Shown here piece by piece: positions 52,124-61,208 of a DNA stretch of 64,000 bases. The notes beneath the pieces were generated by a model. It worked only from the letters and a program-made list of their open reading frames with translations, was not told the origin of the DNA and searched no databases. The stretch comes from Halorubellus sp. JP-L1. GTDB lineage: Archaea > Halobacteriota > Halobacteria > Halobacteriales > Natrialbaceae. The position numbers and the translations under genes were made by a program. The stretch is taken from NCBI RefSeq assembly GCF_011440375.1, contig NZ_JAAOIR010000001.1, forward strand, positions 806,001 to 870,000, given 5' to 3'. Each line of letters starts with the position of its first letter. The stretch's first letter is position 1.

Positions 52124-54343
52124 ATGAGTACGGACGACGACGACGGCGTGACGTTGACGGTGCAGGCGGCGGAGAAGCGCGACGCCGGCCGCGGCGTCGC
52201 GCGCCTCTCGGAGGCTGCACGCCGAGAGCTCGGTATCCTGAGCGGCGACACGGTCGTCATCGAGGGGTCGCACGTGACGGCGGCGAAGTTCTGGCCGTCG
52301 GACCACGACCAGGACGCGGGCACCATTCGCATCGACGCGGACACGCGGACGAACGCGGGCGCGAAGGTCGGGGACCTCGTGACGGTGCGGGCGCGAGAGA
52401 TCAGCGACGCGACGGCGGTGACGCTCGCGCCGCCGGAGTCGATGGGGGCGGTGCCGTCGAGCGTCGTCGAGCGCGCGGTCCGGCGGGACCTCGACGGACG
52501 GCCGGTGTCCGTCGGCGAGCACGTCCGCCTGGAGCGCATCAGCCAGTCGCCGTTCCACGTCGTCGAGACGACGCCCGAGGGCCCGGTCCGCATCGAGAAT
52601 CACACGAGCGTCCAGGTCCGGAACGAGGCGTTCGACGCGACCACGGATCCGACGCCGGGCGCGAACGAGGCGAGCAGCGGTGGCGTCGAGGCCGAGTCGT
52701 CGGGGGGCTGGGAGTCACGCGACGAGGATGCGGACGAGGACGCCCAGTCGGGCGTGACCTACGAGGACATCGGTGGGCTGGAAGAGGAACTGGAGCGCGT
52801 CCGCGAGATGATCGAGCTTCCGCTCTCGGAGCCGGAGCTCTTCCAGAAGCTCAACATCGACCCGCCGCGGGGCGTGCTGCTGTACGGGCCGCCGGGGACG
52901 GGGAAGACCCTGATCGCGAAGGCGGTCGCGAACGAGGTGAGTGCGGCGTTCCACACGGTCTCGGGGCCGGAGATCATGTCGAAGTACAAGGGCGAGAGCG
53001 AGGAGCGCTTGCGGGAGGTGTTCGAGACGGCCCGCGAGACCGCGCCCTCGATCGTCTTCTTCGACGAGATCGATTCGGTCGCGGGGAAGCGCGACGACGA
53101 CGGCGACGTCGAGAACCGCGTGGTCGCGCAACTCCTGAGTCTGATGGACGGCCTCGAGTCTCGCGGTGACGTGGTCGTCATCGGCGCGACGAACCGCGTG
53201 GACGACATCGACCCGGCGCTCCGCCGCGGCGGCCGGTTCGACCGCGAAATCGAGATCGGCGTCCCCAGCGAGAGCGGCCGTCGGGAGATCCTCGACGTCC
53301 ACACGCGCGGGATGCCGATCTCCGACGACGTGGACCTGGATACCCTCGCTTCTCGCACGCACGGGTTCGTGGGCGCGGACCTGGACGTGCTCGTGAGCGA
53401 GGCGGCGATGCACGCGATCCGAAATCGACCGACGGAGGGGGAGGCCCGGAAGGCCTGGAGCGAGGACCCGAGCGTGGCGCGCGCGAACTTCGACGGCGCG
53501 ATGGCGGAGGTGGAGCCGTCGGCGATGCGCGAGTACGTCGCCGAGCAACCGAACGTCGACTTCTCGGACGTCGGCGGACTCGACCAGGCCAAGCAGACGC
53601 TGGAGGAGGCCGTGGAGTGGCCGCTCGCGTACGGGCCGCTGTTCGAGGCGGCGAACACGAGTCCGCCCTCGGGCGTGCTCCTGTACGGCCCACCGGGGAC
53701 GGGGAAGACCCTGCTCGCGAGGGCGCTCGCGGGCGAGAGCGGCGTGAACTTCATCGAGGTGAAGGGCCCCGAGTTGCTCGACCGGTACGTCGGCGAGAGC
53801 GAGAAGGCGGTCCGCGAGTTGTTCCATCGCGCGCGCCAGTCCGCGCCCTCCATCGTGTTCCTCGACGAGATCGACTCCGTCGCGAAGACCCGCGAGGGCG
53901 GCGGCGGTGGCGGTGGCGACGACGTCACGGACCGCGTCGTCTCCCAGCTCCTCACCGAGCTCGACGGGCTGGCCGACAACCCGAACCTCGTCGTGGTCGC
54001 GGCGACGAACCGGAAGGAGGCCATCGACCGCGCACTCCTGCGGCCGGGTCGCCTGGACACGCACATCGAGGTGCCGGAGCCGGACGAGGCCGGACGGCGC
54101 GCCATCCTCGACGTCGTCACGGAGGGTCGCCCGCTGGCGTCGGACGTCGACACGGACGCGATGGCGGCCGACCTCGAGGGGTTCTCGGGCGCGGAACTGG
54201 ACGCGCTCGTCCGCGACGCCTCGATGCGCGCCATCCGCGAACTCGCGGACGGGCGGTCGCCCGAGGAGGCGAACGCGATGACCGACGAACTCGAGATCAC
54301 GACGGCGCACTTCGAGGCCGCTCGCGCTCGACTGGACCGGTAG
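52124..54343 (+). CDS. cdc48: Cdc48/VAT-type AAA+ ATPase
   Basis: 739 residues. The N-domain (~1-175) begins VTLTVQAAEKRDAGRGVARL, as in VAT. An acidic linker leads to two AAA modules. D1 (~205-450) has GPPGTGKTLIAKAVANE, IVFFDEIDS and GATNRVDDIDPALRR; D2 (~480-735) has GPPGTGKTLLARALAG, IVFLDEIDS and a Gly-rich loop. It unfolds proteins for the proteasome and dismantles complexes. Haloarchaea carry several cdc48 paralogues; which one this is cannot be told. Confidence 0.93.
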   Translation: MSTDDDDGVTLTVQAAEKRDAGRGVARLSEAARRELGILSGDTVVIEGSHVTAAKFWPSDHDQDAGTIRIDADTRTNAGAKVGDLVTVRAREISDATAVTLAPPESMGAVPSSVVERAVRRDLDGRPVSVGEHVRLERISQSPFHVVETTPEGPVRIENHTSVQVRNEAFDATTDPTPGANEASSGGVEAESSGGWESRDEDADEDAQSGVTYEDIGGLEEELERVREMIELPLSEPELFQKLNIDPPRGVLLYGPPGTGKTLIAKAVANEVSAAFHTVSGPEIMSKYKGESEERLREVFETARETAPSIVFFDEIDSVAGKRDDDGDVENRVVAQLLSLMDGLESRGDVVVIGATNRVDDIDPALRRGGRFDREIEIGVPSESGRREILDVHTRGMPISDDVDLDTLASRTHGFVGADLDVLVSEAAMHAIRNRPTEGEARKAWSEDPSVARANFDGAMAEVEPSAMREYVAEQPNVDFSDVGGLDQAKQTLEEAVEWPLAYGPLFEAANTSPPSGVLLYGPPGTGKTLLARALAGESGVNFIEVKGPELLDRYVGESEKAVRELFHRARQSAPSIVFLDEIDSVAKTREGGGGGGGDDVTDRVVSQLLTELDGLADNPNLVVVAATNRKEAIDRALLRPGRLDTHIEVPEPDEAGRRAILDVVTEGRPLASDVDTDAMAADLEGFSGAELDALVRDASMRAIRELADGRSPEEANAMTDELEITTAHFEAARARLDR

Positions 54344-54600
54344 TCGACGTCGGTTCGCGGCCCCCGGTACGCTCGCGGTCTCCCGACTCGGCCCGTCGTG
54401 ACCCGGAGACCGGTGGTGTCTTGTACCGACGCCGCCGACGATGAGAGGACGGCACGGCCGGTCGGCGAACTGCCCGCGTGCATTTGACACGCAACGCTAC
54501 GAGACCCGGGCGGCCTACCCCGTCGATTCCACGTTCGCGAGCGGCGGCGCTCGACGGCTCTTCGATGTGGTGACTTCCAGGGGGAGCGATGCGTGCGGCG

Positions 54601-55269
54601 TCAGTCGTCGTCGCTGACGCGTGCGGCGGGGTCGGTTGCGAGAACGGTCCGGCCGGCGCGCGTCCCGTCGCCTTCCTCGACGAGGAGGTCCTCGGGACCG
54701 AATCGTGGCGGGAGGAGGACGTCGACGCGCGAGCTGAACGCGATGTGGCCGAACCGCTCGCCGCGCGCGAGCGCGTCCCCGGACTGGACGTAGCTGTGAC
54801 AGCGTCGCGCGACGGTGCCGGCGATCTGCGTGACGCGGTACGGCTCGGAGTCGGCGGGCGCGCTCTCGTCGACGAGGTCGACGTGCAGGCGCTCGTTTCG
54901 CTCTGCCTCCTTCGAGAACGCGGGCAGATGTCCGCCGGGGACGTGCTCGACGTCCGCGACGGTCCCGGGGAGCGGGACGCGGTTCACGTGCACGTCGGTG
55001 ACGTTCATGAACACGCCGACGCGGACGCGCTCACGGCCGTCGTCGTCCTCTTCGGTTCGAATCACGGAGACCGTGCCGTCCGCGGCCGCCAGCGCGGCGG
55101 ACCGCGCCGCGCCCTCGACGGGCACCCGCTCGGGGTCCCGGAAGAACAGGAGGACGAACCCGGCGAGCGCGAGCGCGACGAGGCTTGCCGGCGGGAACGC
55201 GACGAGTGCGACGAGCGCGAGCACCGCCGGAATCGCCGCGTAGTCGTAGGCACCGGGCGCGAGTCGCAT
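54601..55269 (-). CDS. asd: Archaetidylserine decarboxylase (short Psd type)
   Basis: 222 residues from ATG 55269. Two membrane helices (~10-42) are followed by FFRDPERVP, NVTDVHVNRVPLPGTV and GERFGHIAFSSRVDVLLP. The proenzyme normally cuts itself at a Gly-Ser bond to make a pyruvoyl group; here the pair is Ser179-Ser180. The enzyme would convert archaetidylserine to archaetidylethanolamine at the membrane. The changed residue before the cut Ser is unusual. Confidence 0.85.
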   Translation of the reverse strand: MRLAPGAYDYAAIPAVLALVALVAFPPASLVALALAGFVLLFFRDPERVPVEGAARSAALAAADGTVSVIRTEEDDDGRERVRVGVFMNVTDVHVNRVPLPGTVADVEHVPGGHLPAFSKEAERNERLHVDLVDESAPADSEPYRVTQIAGTVARRCHSYVQSGDALARGERFGHIAFSSRVDVLLPPRFGPEDLLVEEGDGTRAGRTVLATDPAARVSDDD

Positions 55270-55338
55270 ACCCGCAACCGGGAGCGGCACGCGGGAAGGC
55301 GTTTCGGTCGCGCGTGGTCAGTCGTCGGCCGCGCGCGA

Positions 55339-58224
55339 TCAGTCCCAGAACGACCGCGTCCTGGCGAACTGTTTCTCCTGGGCGAGGATGTCGCGGTAGA
55401 AGTCGGTCTCGTTCTCGCGGAGCTGACCGATGATGCGCGCGGCGTTGTGCGGGCCGACGCCGCGCGCGCTGAGCGCGACGACGGCCTGCTTGCCGTGGGA
55501 CTGCACGAGGTTCGCGCGCCGATGCGCTTTCTTCGTCAGTTCGTCCTGTTCGTCGTCCTTCTCGCTGGCGCGGACGGCGGGGACGGTCTCGTCGTCCCAC
55601 GGACTGAGGGCAGCGATGCGCGTGGACCCGCACTCCGCGCACTCGGGCTGGTCGCGGACGCGCCGGACCTTCGTTTTCTTCTTGTACTCGCCGCAGTGCA
55701 CGCACAGGAGCACCACCCTGTCGTCCTGGAGGCGGTCCTTGACGGTCTGGACGACGCTCGCGTCCGCGTTCTCTGGCGCGAGGAGTTCCTTGCCCGAGGA
55801 GTGGCCGGCGGTCCCGACGGGCGTGCGTTCGCCGACCGTCTCGATGGCGAGGTCGCCAGACTGAACGCGTTCGAGGACGCGCCCGGCGTGCTCGACCGCG
55901 AGGTCCTCGTGGAACACCTCCCGCACCGCCTCGTCGTACACCGGCGTGTCCTCGAGGGCGGCGACCAGGTACTGGGGGCTGACGTCGGTGGAGCCCTCCC
56001 ACGTGCGGAGCGCGCCGAACTTCGTGGCGACCTGGCTCAGCCGGAACTTCAGCGCGTCCGAGCGCTTCAGGGAGAGCTCGATGATGGCCTCGACGTGCTC
56101 GGGATCCGTCGACTCGAGTACCTCGATGACCTCCGGCGTGCCGAGGCCGCTCGGGAGTTCGAGTTCGATCCGGTACGGGTCGGTCTCGAGCGCGACCGAC
56201 GAACCGGTGCGCTGGCCGAGCAGCGAGGAGAGCACGCGCCCGAGCGTCGCGTTCGCCTTGTGCCCGAGACAGGCGTTGACGACCACGGTGCGGCCGTGCT
56301 GTTCGACTACTATGCAGTCATCCGTCGGCATCGGCGCGCCCGCGTCGGCGTGGCGTTCGAGCTGGTCGAGCGCGCTCGCGACCGTCCTCTCGTCGGTCGG
56401 ATAGCGGTTCGCGAACTCGGTCGCGACGGACTCGCGTGGTGCGCCGCGCTCGAACTGCGGCGCGGCGACGGCGCGCATCTCGCCGACCTCGCCGGCGACC
56501 CCTGGTGGAACGGGGATCTCCGAGCCCGTCCACGACGGCACCTCGCCAGCTGGGTCCTCGATCGGCGCGACGTTCACCTCGCCGTCGTCGTCGTCCACCT
56601 CGACGATCCGCCACATCTCGCCGCGCTGCACGAACACCTCGCCGGGCTGGGCGAAGTTCACGACGAACCGCTCGTCGAGCGTCCCCACCTGCCGACCGGA
56701 GGCGACGTCGTTGACGTCGTACGTCTCCTCGTCGGGGATCATCGAGAGGTTCTGGTAGACGTACTGGCGGGACCCGCCCGCGGTCTCGATGCGGTCCGCG
56801 GCCTCGTCGAGCCACGCGATCCGGTTCGAGTGCAGTTCCTCGACGACGTCGCGGAACGCGTCCTCGGAGAGGTCCGCGAACGGCTGGGCGCTCGCGACGA
56901 GTTCGTACGCCGCTCGGGCGGAGACGCCGTCGTGCTCGTCGCCGACCGTGCCGGGTCCGTGTATGGCGTCCGCGCCGCCGTCGGCGTGGTCGCCGTCCAT
57001 CGCCAGCGCCGGGATCTGGTTCGCGACGACGTCGAGGCTCCCCTCGTGGATGCCCGCCGGTTCGACCTCGCCGGTCTTCGCGCGGCGGGCGATGGCGGCG
57101 GCCTCGAACGTGTCGTCCTCGCGCGTCGTCACGATGGTGCCCCGCGAGACCTGGTCGCTGCGGTGGCCGGCGCGACCGACGCGCTGGAGCAACCTGGTCA
57201 CTTGCCGCGGGCTCTGGTACTGGACGACGTGGTCGACGCGCCCGACGTCGATCCCGAGTTCCATCGAGGACGTACAGAGCAGGCCGTCGAGGTCGCCGGC
57301 CTTGAACGCGTCCTCGACCTCGATGCGGGCGTCCTTCGAGAGGCTACCGTGGTGGACGCCGATGGGGAGGTCCAGCTCCGTGAACCGCGACCCGAGCGCC
57401 TCCGCGGTCTGGCGCGTGTTCACGAAGATCAATGTCGACTCGTTCTCGGCGACGAGGTCCCGTATCGCGCGGACGTGACTCGCGACGCGCTCGGTCGTCG
57501 CGAGCTTGCCCGCGAGCCTCGCGTCCTCCTCGTCGATCTCGGGTTCGTACACGCGGAGGTCGAGCTGGGAGCCGACGTCGACCTGCCGGACCGCACAGGG
57601 CCGGTTCCCGGTGAGGAACGCGGCGACGGTTTCGGGGTCGCCGACGGTCGCCGACAGGCCGATGCGCTGGAAGCCGCCGGCGAGCGCGCGCAGCCGCTCC
57701 ATGGCGATGGCGAGTTGCGCGCCGCGCTTGGAGGCCGCGAGCTCGTGGACCTCGTCCACGACGACGTGCTCGAGGTCGGCGAGCGCTTCCCGGAGCCGCG
57801 AACCCGTGAGCATCGCCTGCACGGTCTCGGGCGTCGTCACGAGGACGTCCGGCGGGTCCGTCGCCTGCTTCCGGCGCTGGTAGTCCGTGGTGTCGCCGTG
57901 ACGGACGTCGACGTCGAGGTCGAGGTACTCGCCCCACCACTCCAGGCGGTCTCGCATGTCGCGGTTGAGCGCTCGTAGCGGCGTGACGTAGAGCGCGCGA
58001 ATGCCGAACGCGTCCTCGGCTGTGATCGCGTCGAAGACGGGCAACATCGCGGTCTCGGTCTTCCCCGTCCCGGTCGGGGCGACGACGAGCGCGTGCTCGC
58101 CGGCAGCGATGGGCGGGACGGCCCGGCGCTGGGTGGCGGTCGGCTCGGTGAACCCGCGGTCGGCGAGCGCCTCGCTGACCGACTCGCCGAGCGCGTCGAA
58201 CGCCGACCCCGCGCGTGCTGTCAT
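55339..58224 (-). CDS. lhr: Lhr-type ATP-dependent helicase
   Basis: 961 residues. VVAPTGTGKTETAMLPVF (Walker A), VVVDEVHELAASKRG (DEVH), GLSATVGDPE (motif III), STLIFVNTRQTAEAL, HHGSLSKDAR and LLQRVGRAGHRSDQ (motif VI) are in order. The winged-helix and Lhr core region follow, with a Cys4 zinc knuckle near residue 880 (LCVHCGEYKK, ECAECGST). Archaeal Lhr proteins unwind DNA-RNA and branched DNA. It is the last gene before a strand switch. Confidence 0.92.
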   Translation of the reverse strand: MTARAGSAFDALGESVSEALADRGFTEPTATQRRAVPPIAAGEHALVVAPTGTGKTETAMLPVFDAITAEDAFGIRALYVTPLRALNRDMRDRLEWWGEYLDLDVDVRHGDTTDYQRRKQATDPPDVLVTTPETVQAMLTGSRLREALADLEHVVVDEVHELAASKRGAQLAIAMERLRALAGGFQRIGLSATVGDPETVAAFLTGNRPCAVRQVDVGSQLDLRVYEPEIDEEDARLAGKLATTERVASHVRAIRDLVAENESTLIFVNTRQTAEALGSRFTELDLPIGVHHGSLSKDARIEVEDAFKAGDLDGLLCTSSMELGIDVGRVDHVVQYQSPRQVTRLLQRVGRAGHRSDQVSRGTIVTTREDDTFEAAAIARRAKTGEVEPAGIHEGSLDVVANQIPALAMDGDHADGGADAIHGPGTVGDEHDGVSARAAYELVASAQPFADLSEDAFRDVVEELHSNRIAWLDEAADRIETAGGSRQYVYQNLSMIPDEETYDVNDVASGRQVGTLDERFVVNFAQPGEVFVQRGEMWRIVEVDDDDGEVNVAPIEDPAGEVPSWTGSEIPVPPGVAGEVGEMRAVAAPQFERGAPRESVATEFANRYPTDERTVASALDQLERHADAGAPMPTDDCIVVEQHGRTVVVNACLGHKANATLGRVLSSLLGQRTGSSVALETDPYRIELELPSGLGTPEVIEVLESTDPEHVEAIIELSLKRSDALKFRLSQVATKFGALRTWEGSTDVSPQYLVAALEDTPVYDEAVREVFHEDLAVEHAGRVLERVQSGDLAIETVGERTPVGTAGHSSGKELLAPENADASVVQTVKDRLQDDRVVLLCVHCGEYKKKTKVRRVRDQPECAECGSTRIAALSPWDDETVPAVRASEKDDEQDELTKKAHRRANLVQSHGKQAVVALSARGVGPHNAARIIGQLRENETDFYRDILAQEKQFARTRSFWD

Positions 58225-58502
58225 CGACGGGCCTAGCCACCACGCGAGCATAAGCGCCCCGCCCCGAGGTGCGTCGACGGCCCCTTCAGGCGAGACTTGA
58301 ACGGGCTCCGATCGTCGACGGGAGCGTTCAAGCGGAGCTTGCCGGACTCGCCGCTGGCGATTCCACTCGACCGGATACCGGCCAGATGCGGTCGGCTTGC
58401 CGACTCATGCTTTCGGCCTAACCCGATAACCATTGGTTTCAACCAGGGCTTGTATTCAACCGAACGGCAATCCTATACCACTGTATCTCCGATGGAGTAT
58501 TC

Positions 58503-60368
58503 ATGCACGCGTCAGCCGGCTGGTACGGCGACCACACGGTCGACGCCACCAGTGACGGGGTGACGGTCCGGAAGGGACTGGACCTGGACACCCTCGCACT
58601 CCCGGCACTGAAGTTCGAGATCCGGAGCGACCGCGACGACCCGGTCGGCGTCCGCGTCGTCGACCGACTGCCGACGAACGTCGACCCGAGCCGGGTCGGC
58701 GTGCACACCGACTTCGCCGCCGACCAGTGGACGGCGTTCGAGGACGGCCGCGTCACGTTCACCACGCGCCTCGACCCCGAACGACCCGTCGTCACCCTGT
58801 ACGGCATCTGGATCGACGACCCGAGTCGCGTCCACGAACTCCTCGGTCGACCGGACGTCGCGGTCACGGACGACCCGGACGCGCCGTCGCTCTCGCCCGT
58901 CGGCGACCAGGTGCGGCTGCCGACGGTCGACGACTCGCTCCGGAGCGTCGGCCCCGACGCGCTCGCCGACCTCCGCGCCGACGTCGAGCAGGCACTCACG
59001 GGTGCTCGCGCCGAACCGTCGGAGCCGGCCACCGCACTCCCCGCACCCGGCGTGGACGGCGACGACGGCGACGGCGGCGACGGGTTCGACGGCGGCGACG
59101 ATCCCGAACGTGCGGCGACGATGGGCGATCACGCGTGGACGTACCCAGTCGAGCGGCTCGGGACCGGCCGGGTCGCCGCACCGACGCACGCGGACCTCGA
59201 CGACCTCCTCGGCGAACCCGGCGCCGACGACGAGCGCGGTCGCGGTGCGGGCGACGTCGGCGAGGACCACGTCTACCTGCGCGCCGCGCTCGCGGACACC
59301 CACCACGGCGGCGGCGGCGCACTCCTCTTGCAGGAGCTCGCGAACGCGTTCGAGGTGCTCGCGCGCCGCGTCACCGGCGACGACGAGCGCGCGACCGTCG
59401 ACGCGGTCGTCGTCACGCCGCTGGGCACGGACGCGGTCCTCGGCGCGCTCGCGGACCGCGACCAGGTGACCGACGCCCTCGTGTCGCCGCTCGTCGGCGA
59501 CCGCGACGACGCGACCGGGATCGACGCCGAACCAGCGGGCGAGACGGCGGTCGCCGACCGCGACGGCACCGAAGAGGTCTCGATCGAGCCCGACAGCGAG
59601 GACGTCGAGGTCGTCCTGAACGCCGACGGCGAACGATTCTCCGAACTCAAGTCCGAGTTCGAGCACGAGACCGACACGGACGCGCTCGAGGACGAACTCG
59701 CGGACCTCGAGCTCCCGGGCGTGGACACGAGCGAGGAGCCGACGATCGACGAGCTCGTCGACGGCGACGAGTTCGACGGCGGCGACGGCGAGGACGGCGG
59801 GTTCGTGCCCGCGAGCGTCGAGAGCGCCGACGGCCTCTCCTTCGACGGCGAGGCGGCCGACGCGACCGAACTGGACTTCGCCGCCGACAGCGCGTTTGAC
59901 GGAGCCGACGAGGAAACTGTCGACGCAACCGATGACGACGACGACGCGTTCGACCTCTCTACCGACGACGCCGACTCCGAGGCGGCCGTCGACGATGCCC
60001 CGTTCGAGTTCGACGTCGAGACGGAAACGTTGGACGACGCCGCCACGGCCGAAGACGCAGGGGAAGACCATGGCGACGAGGTGCTCGATGGCGTCGACAC
60101 CGAGCCGGGAGCTGCTTTCGACGACGCCGAGGCGTGGCCGACCGACGGCGACGAGTCGGAGGACCGCCTCGTCGAGGTTCCGGCGTCGGAGCTCGCGGCG
60201 GTGCGCGCGGAGATGCGCGAACTACGGGATCGCGTCGCGGCGCTGGAATCCGATCTCGTGTCGGTCCGCCAGGAGCTCGCGCGAGAGCGCCGCCAGGAGT
60301 CCGCGACCGCGATGCCGGACCCGCCGGAGTCGGTCGAGGCGGTCGAGGGCGGCGACGACGTCGACTGA
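58503..60368 (+). CDS. Large acidic haloarchaeal protein of unknown function
   Basis: 621 residues. Residues ~1-130 form a beta-rich domain (TVRKGLDLDTLALPALKFEI; VVTLYGIWIDDPSRVHELLG). Residues ~255-330 form an alpha/beta segment (NAFEVLARRVTGDDERATVD; VVVTPLGTDAVLGALADRD). A very long Asp/Glu linker follows to ~570, and a short coiled coil (AAVRAEMRELRDRVAALESD) ends the chain. No family was recognised. CCTATACCA about 27 bases upstream supports the start. The overall plan of head, acidic linker and coil resembles the 35725 protein, but without an ATPase head or anchor. Confidence 0.65.
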   Translation: MHASAGWYGDHTVDATSDGVTVRKGLDLDTLALPALKFEIRSDRDDPVGVRVVDRLPTNVDPSRVGVHTDFAADQWTAFEDGRVTFTTRLDPERPVVTLYGIWIDDPSRVHELLGRPDVAVTDDPDAPSLSPVGDQVRLPTVDDSLRSVGPDALADLRADVEQALTGARAEPSEPATALPAPGVDGDDGDGGDGFDGGDDPERAATMGDHAWTYPVERLGTGRVAAPTHADLDDLLGEPGADDERGRGAGDVGEDHVYLRAALADTHHGGGGALLLQELANAFEVLARRVTGDDERATVDAVVVTPLGTDAVLGALADRDQVTDALVSPLVGDRDDATGIDAEPAGETAVADRDGTEEVSIEPDSEDVEVVLNADGERFSELKSEFEHETDTDALEDELADLELPGVDTSEEPTIDELVDGDEFDGGDGEDGGFVPASVESADGLSFDGEAADATELDFAADSAFDGADEETVDATDDDDDAFDLSTDDADSEAAVDDAPFEFDVETETLDDAATAEDAGEDHGDEVLDGVDTEPGAAFDDAEAWPTDGDESEDRLVEVPASELAAVRAEMRELRDRVAALESDLVSVRQELARERRQESATAMPDPPESVEAVEGGDDVD

Positions 60369-60388
60369 CCGATCGCGCCCCCCTCCTC

Positions 60389-61204
60389 TTAGACCCGTTC
60401 GTAGCGGCCGAGTCTGGTACCGTCCAGCAGGTACGCCTGGCCGTCGACGAGCGCGTCCGGGAGGAACGGCGACAGGAACCCGCGGCCGTCGACGTTCACC
60501 CACGTCCCGCCACAGCGGTCGTTGAACGCCGGGAACACGACGAGGTCGCCGTCGACGGAGCCCGGGGAGAGGCCCGCGTCGTCGTCGTACTGGCCGGCGA
60601 ACGCGCGGGCGTCGAGGCCGCCACGGAGCCACGCGCGCTCGACGCGCGACCCGCCGACCTCGTCCGTGAGCCGGACCTGCGGGTGCTCGTGGCCGACGCA
60701 GACGACGTCCGCCCGCAGGACCTCTGGGGCGGGCCACGTGTGGCCGTGCGCGAACCCGACGTCGCCGATGCGGACGCCGCCCGGGTCGGTGACGGCAACC
60801 TCGGCCCACTCGGCGAGGTCGCCGTCGTGGTTGCCCTTCACGACCGTCACGGGCACGCGCAGCGATTCGAGGAGCACCTCGATCTCGCCGCGTTCCGCGC
60901 CGCCGGGGCCGCCGATCGAGTGCATGAAGTCGCCGACGACGACGAGTTCGTCGACCGCGTGCTCGGCGACGAGCGACGTCACTTGCTCGCGACGCGCTTC
61001 GGCGCGCGAGTCGAGGTTGACGCCGCGCTCGTACCGGAGCGCCGTCTCGATGCCCGCGTGGAAGTCCGCGAGCGCCAGCATTCGGCGGCCGTCGGCCTGG
61101 ACGACCGCCGCCGGAGCGTCAGGAATCGGCTCGACCGCACCCTGGGCGTCCGCACCCGGGTCGACCGCCTCTGGACCGTCAGCGTCCGAATCGACCGGGG
61201 CCAT
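60389..61204 (-). CDS. rpe: RPA-associated calcineurin-like phosphoesterase
   Basis: 271 residues. Metal motifs LALADFHAG, VVVGDFMHSIGG, VKGNHDGDL and AHGHTWP with VCVGHEHPQ form a complete dinuclear phosphoesterase site. It starts four bases after the stop of the RPA-associated protein gene. In Haloferax the rpa1-rpap1-rpe genes form such an operon. The enzyme may be a nuclease or phosphatase acting with RPA on single-stranded DNA; its substrate is not established. Confidence 0.85.
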   Translation of the reverse strand: MAPVDSDADGPEAVDPGADAQGAVEPIPDAPAAVVQADGRRMLALADFHAGIETALRYERGVNLDSRAEARREQVTSLVAEHAVDELVVVGDFMHSIGGPGGAERGEIEVLLESLRVPVTVVKGNHDGDLAEWAEVAVTDPGGVRIGDVGFAHGHTWPAPEVLRADVVCVGHEHPQVRLTDEVGGSRVERAWLRGGLDARAFAGQYDDDAGLSPGSVDGDLVVFPAFNDRCGGTWVNVDGRGFLSPFLPDALVDGQAYLLDGTRLGRYERV

Positions 61205-61208
61205 CGCG

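Noticed and set aside
54589-57978. Very long open frame on the plus strand opposite the Lhr helicase
   Set aside because: High G+C removes stop codons from antisense frames. The product lacks motifs, while the opposite strand encodes a complete helicase.
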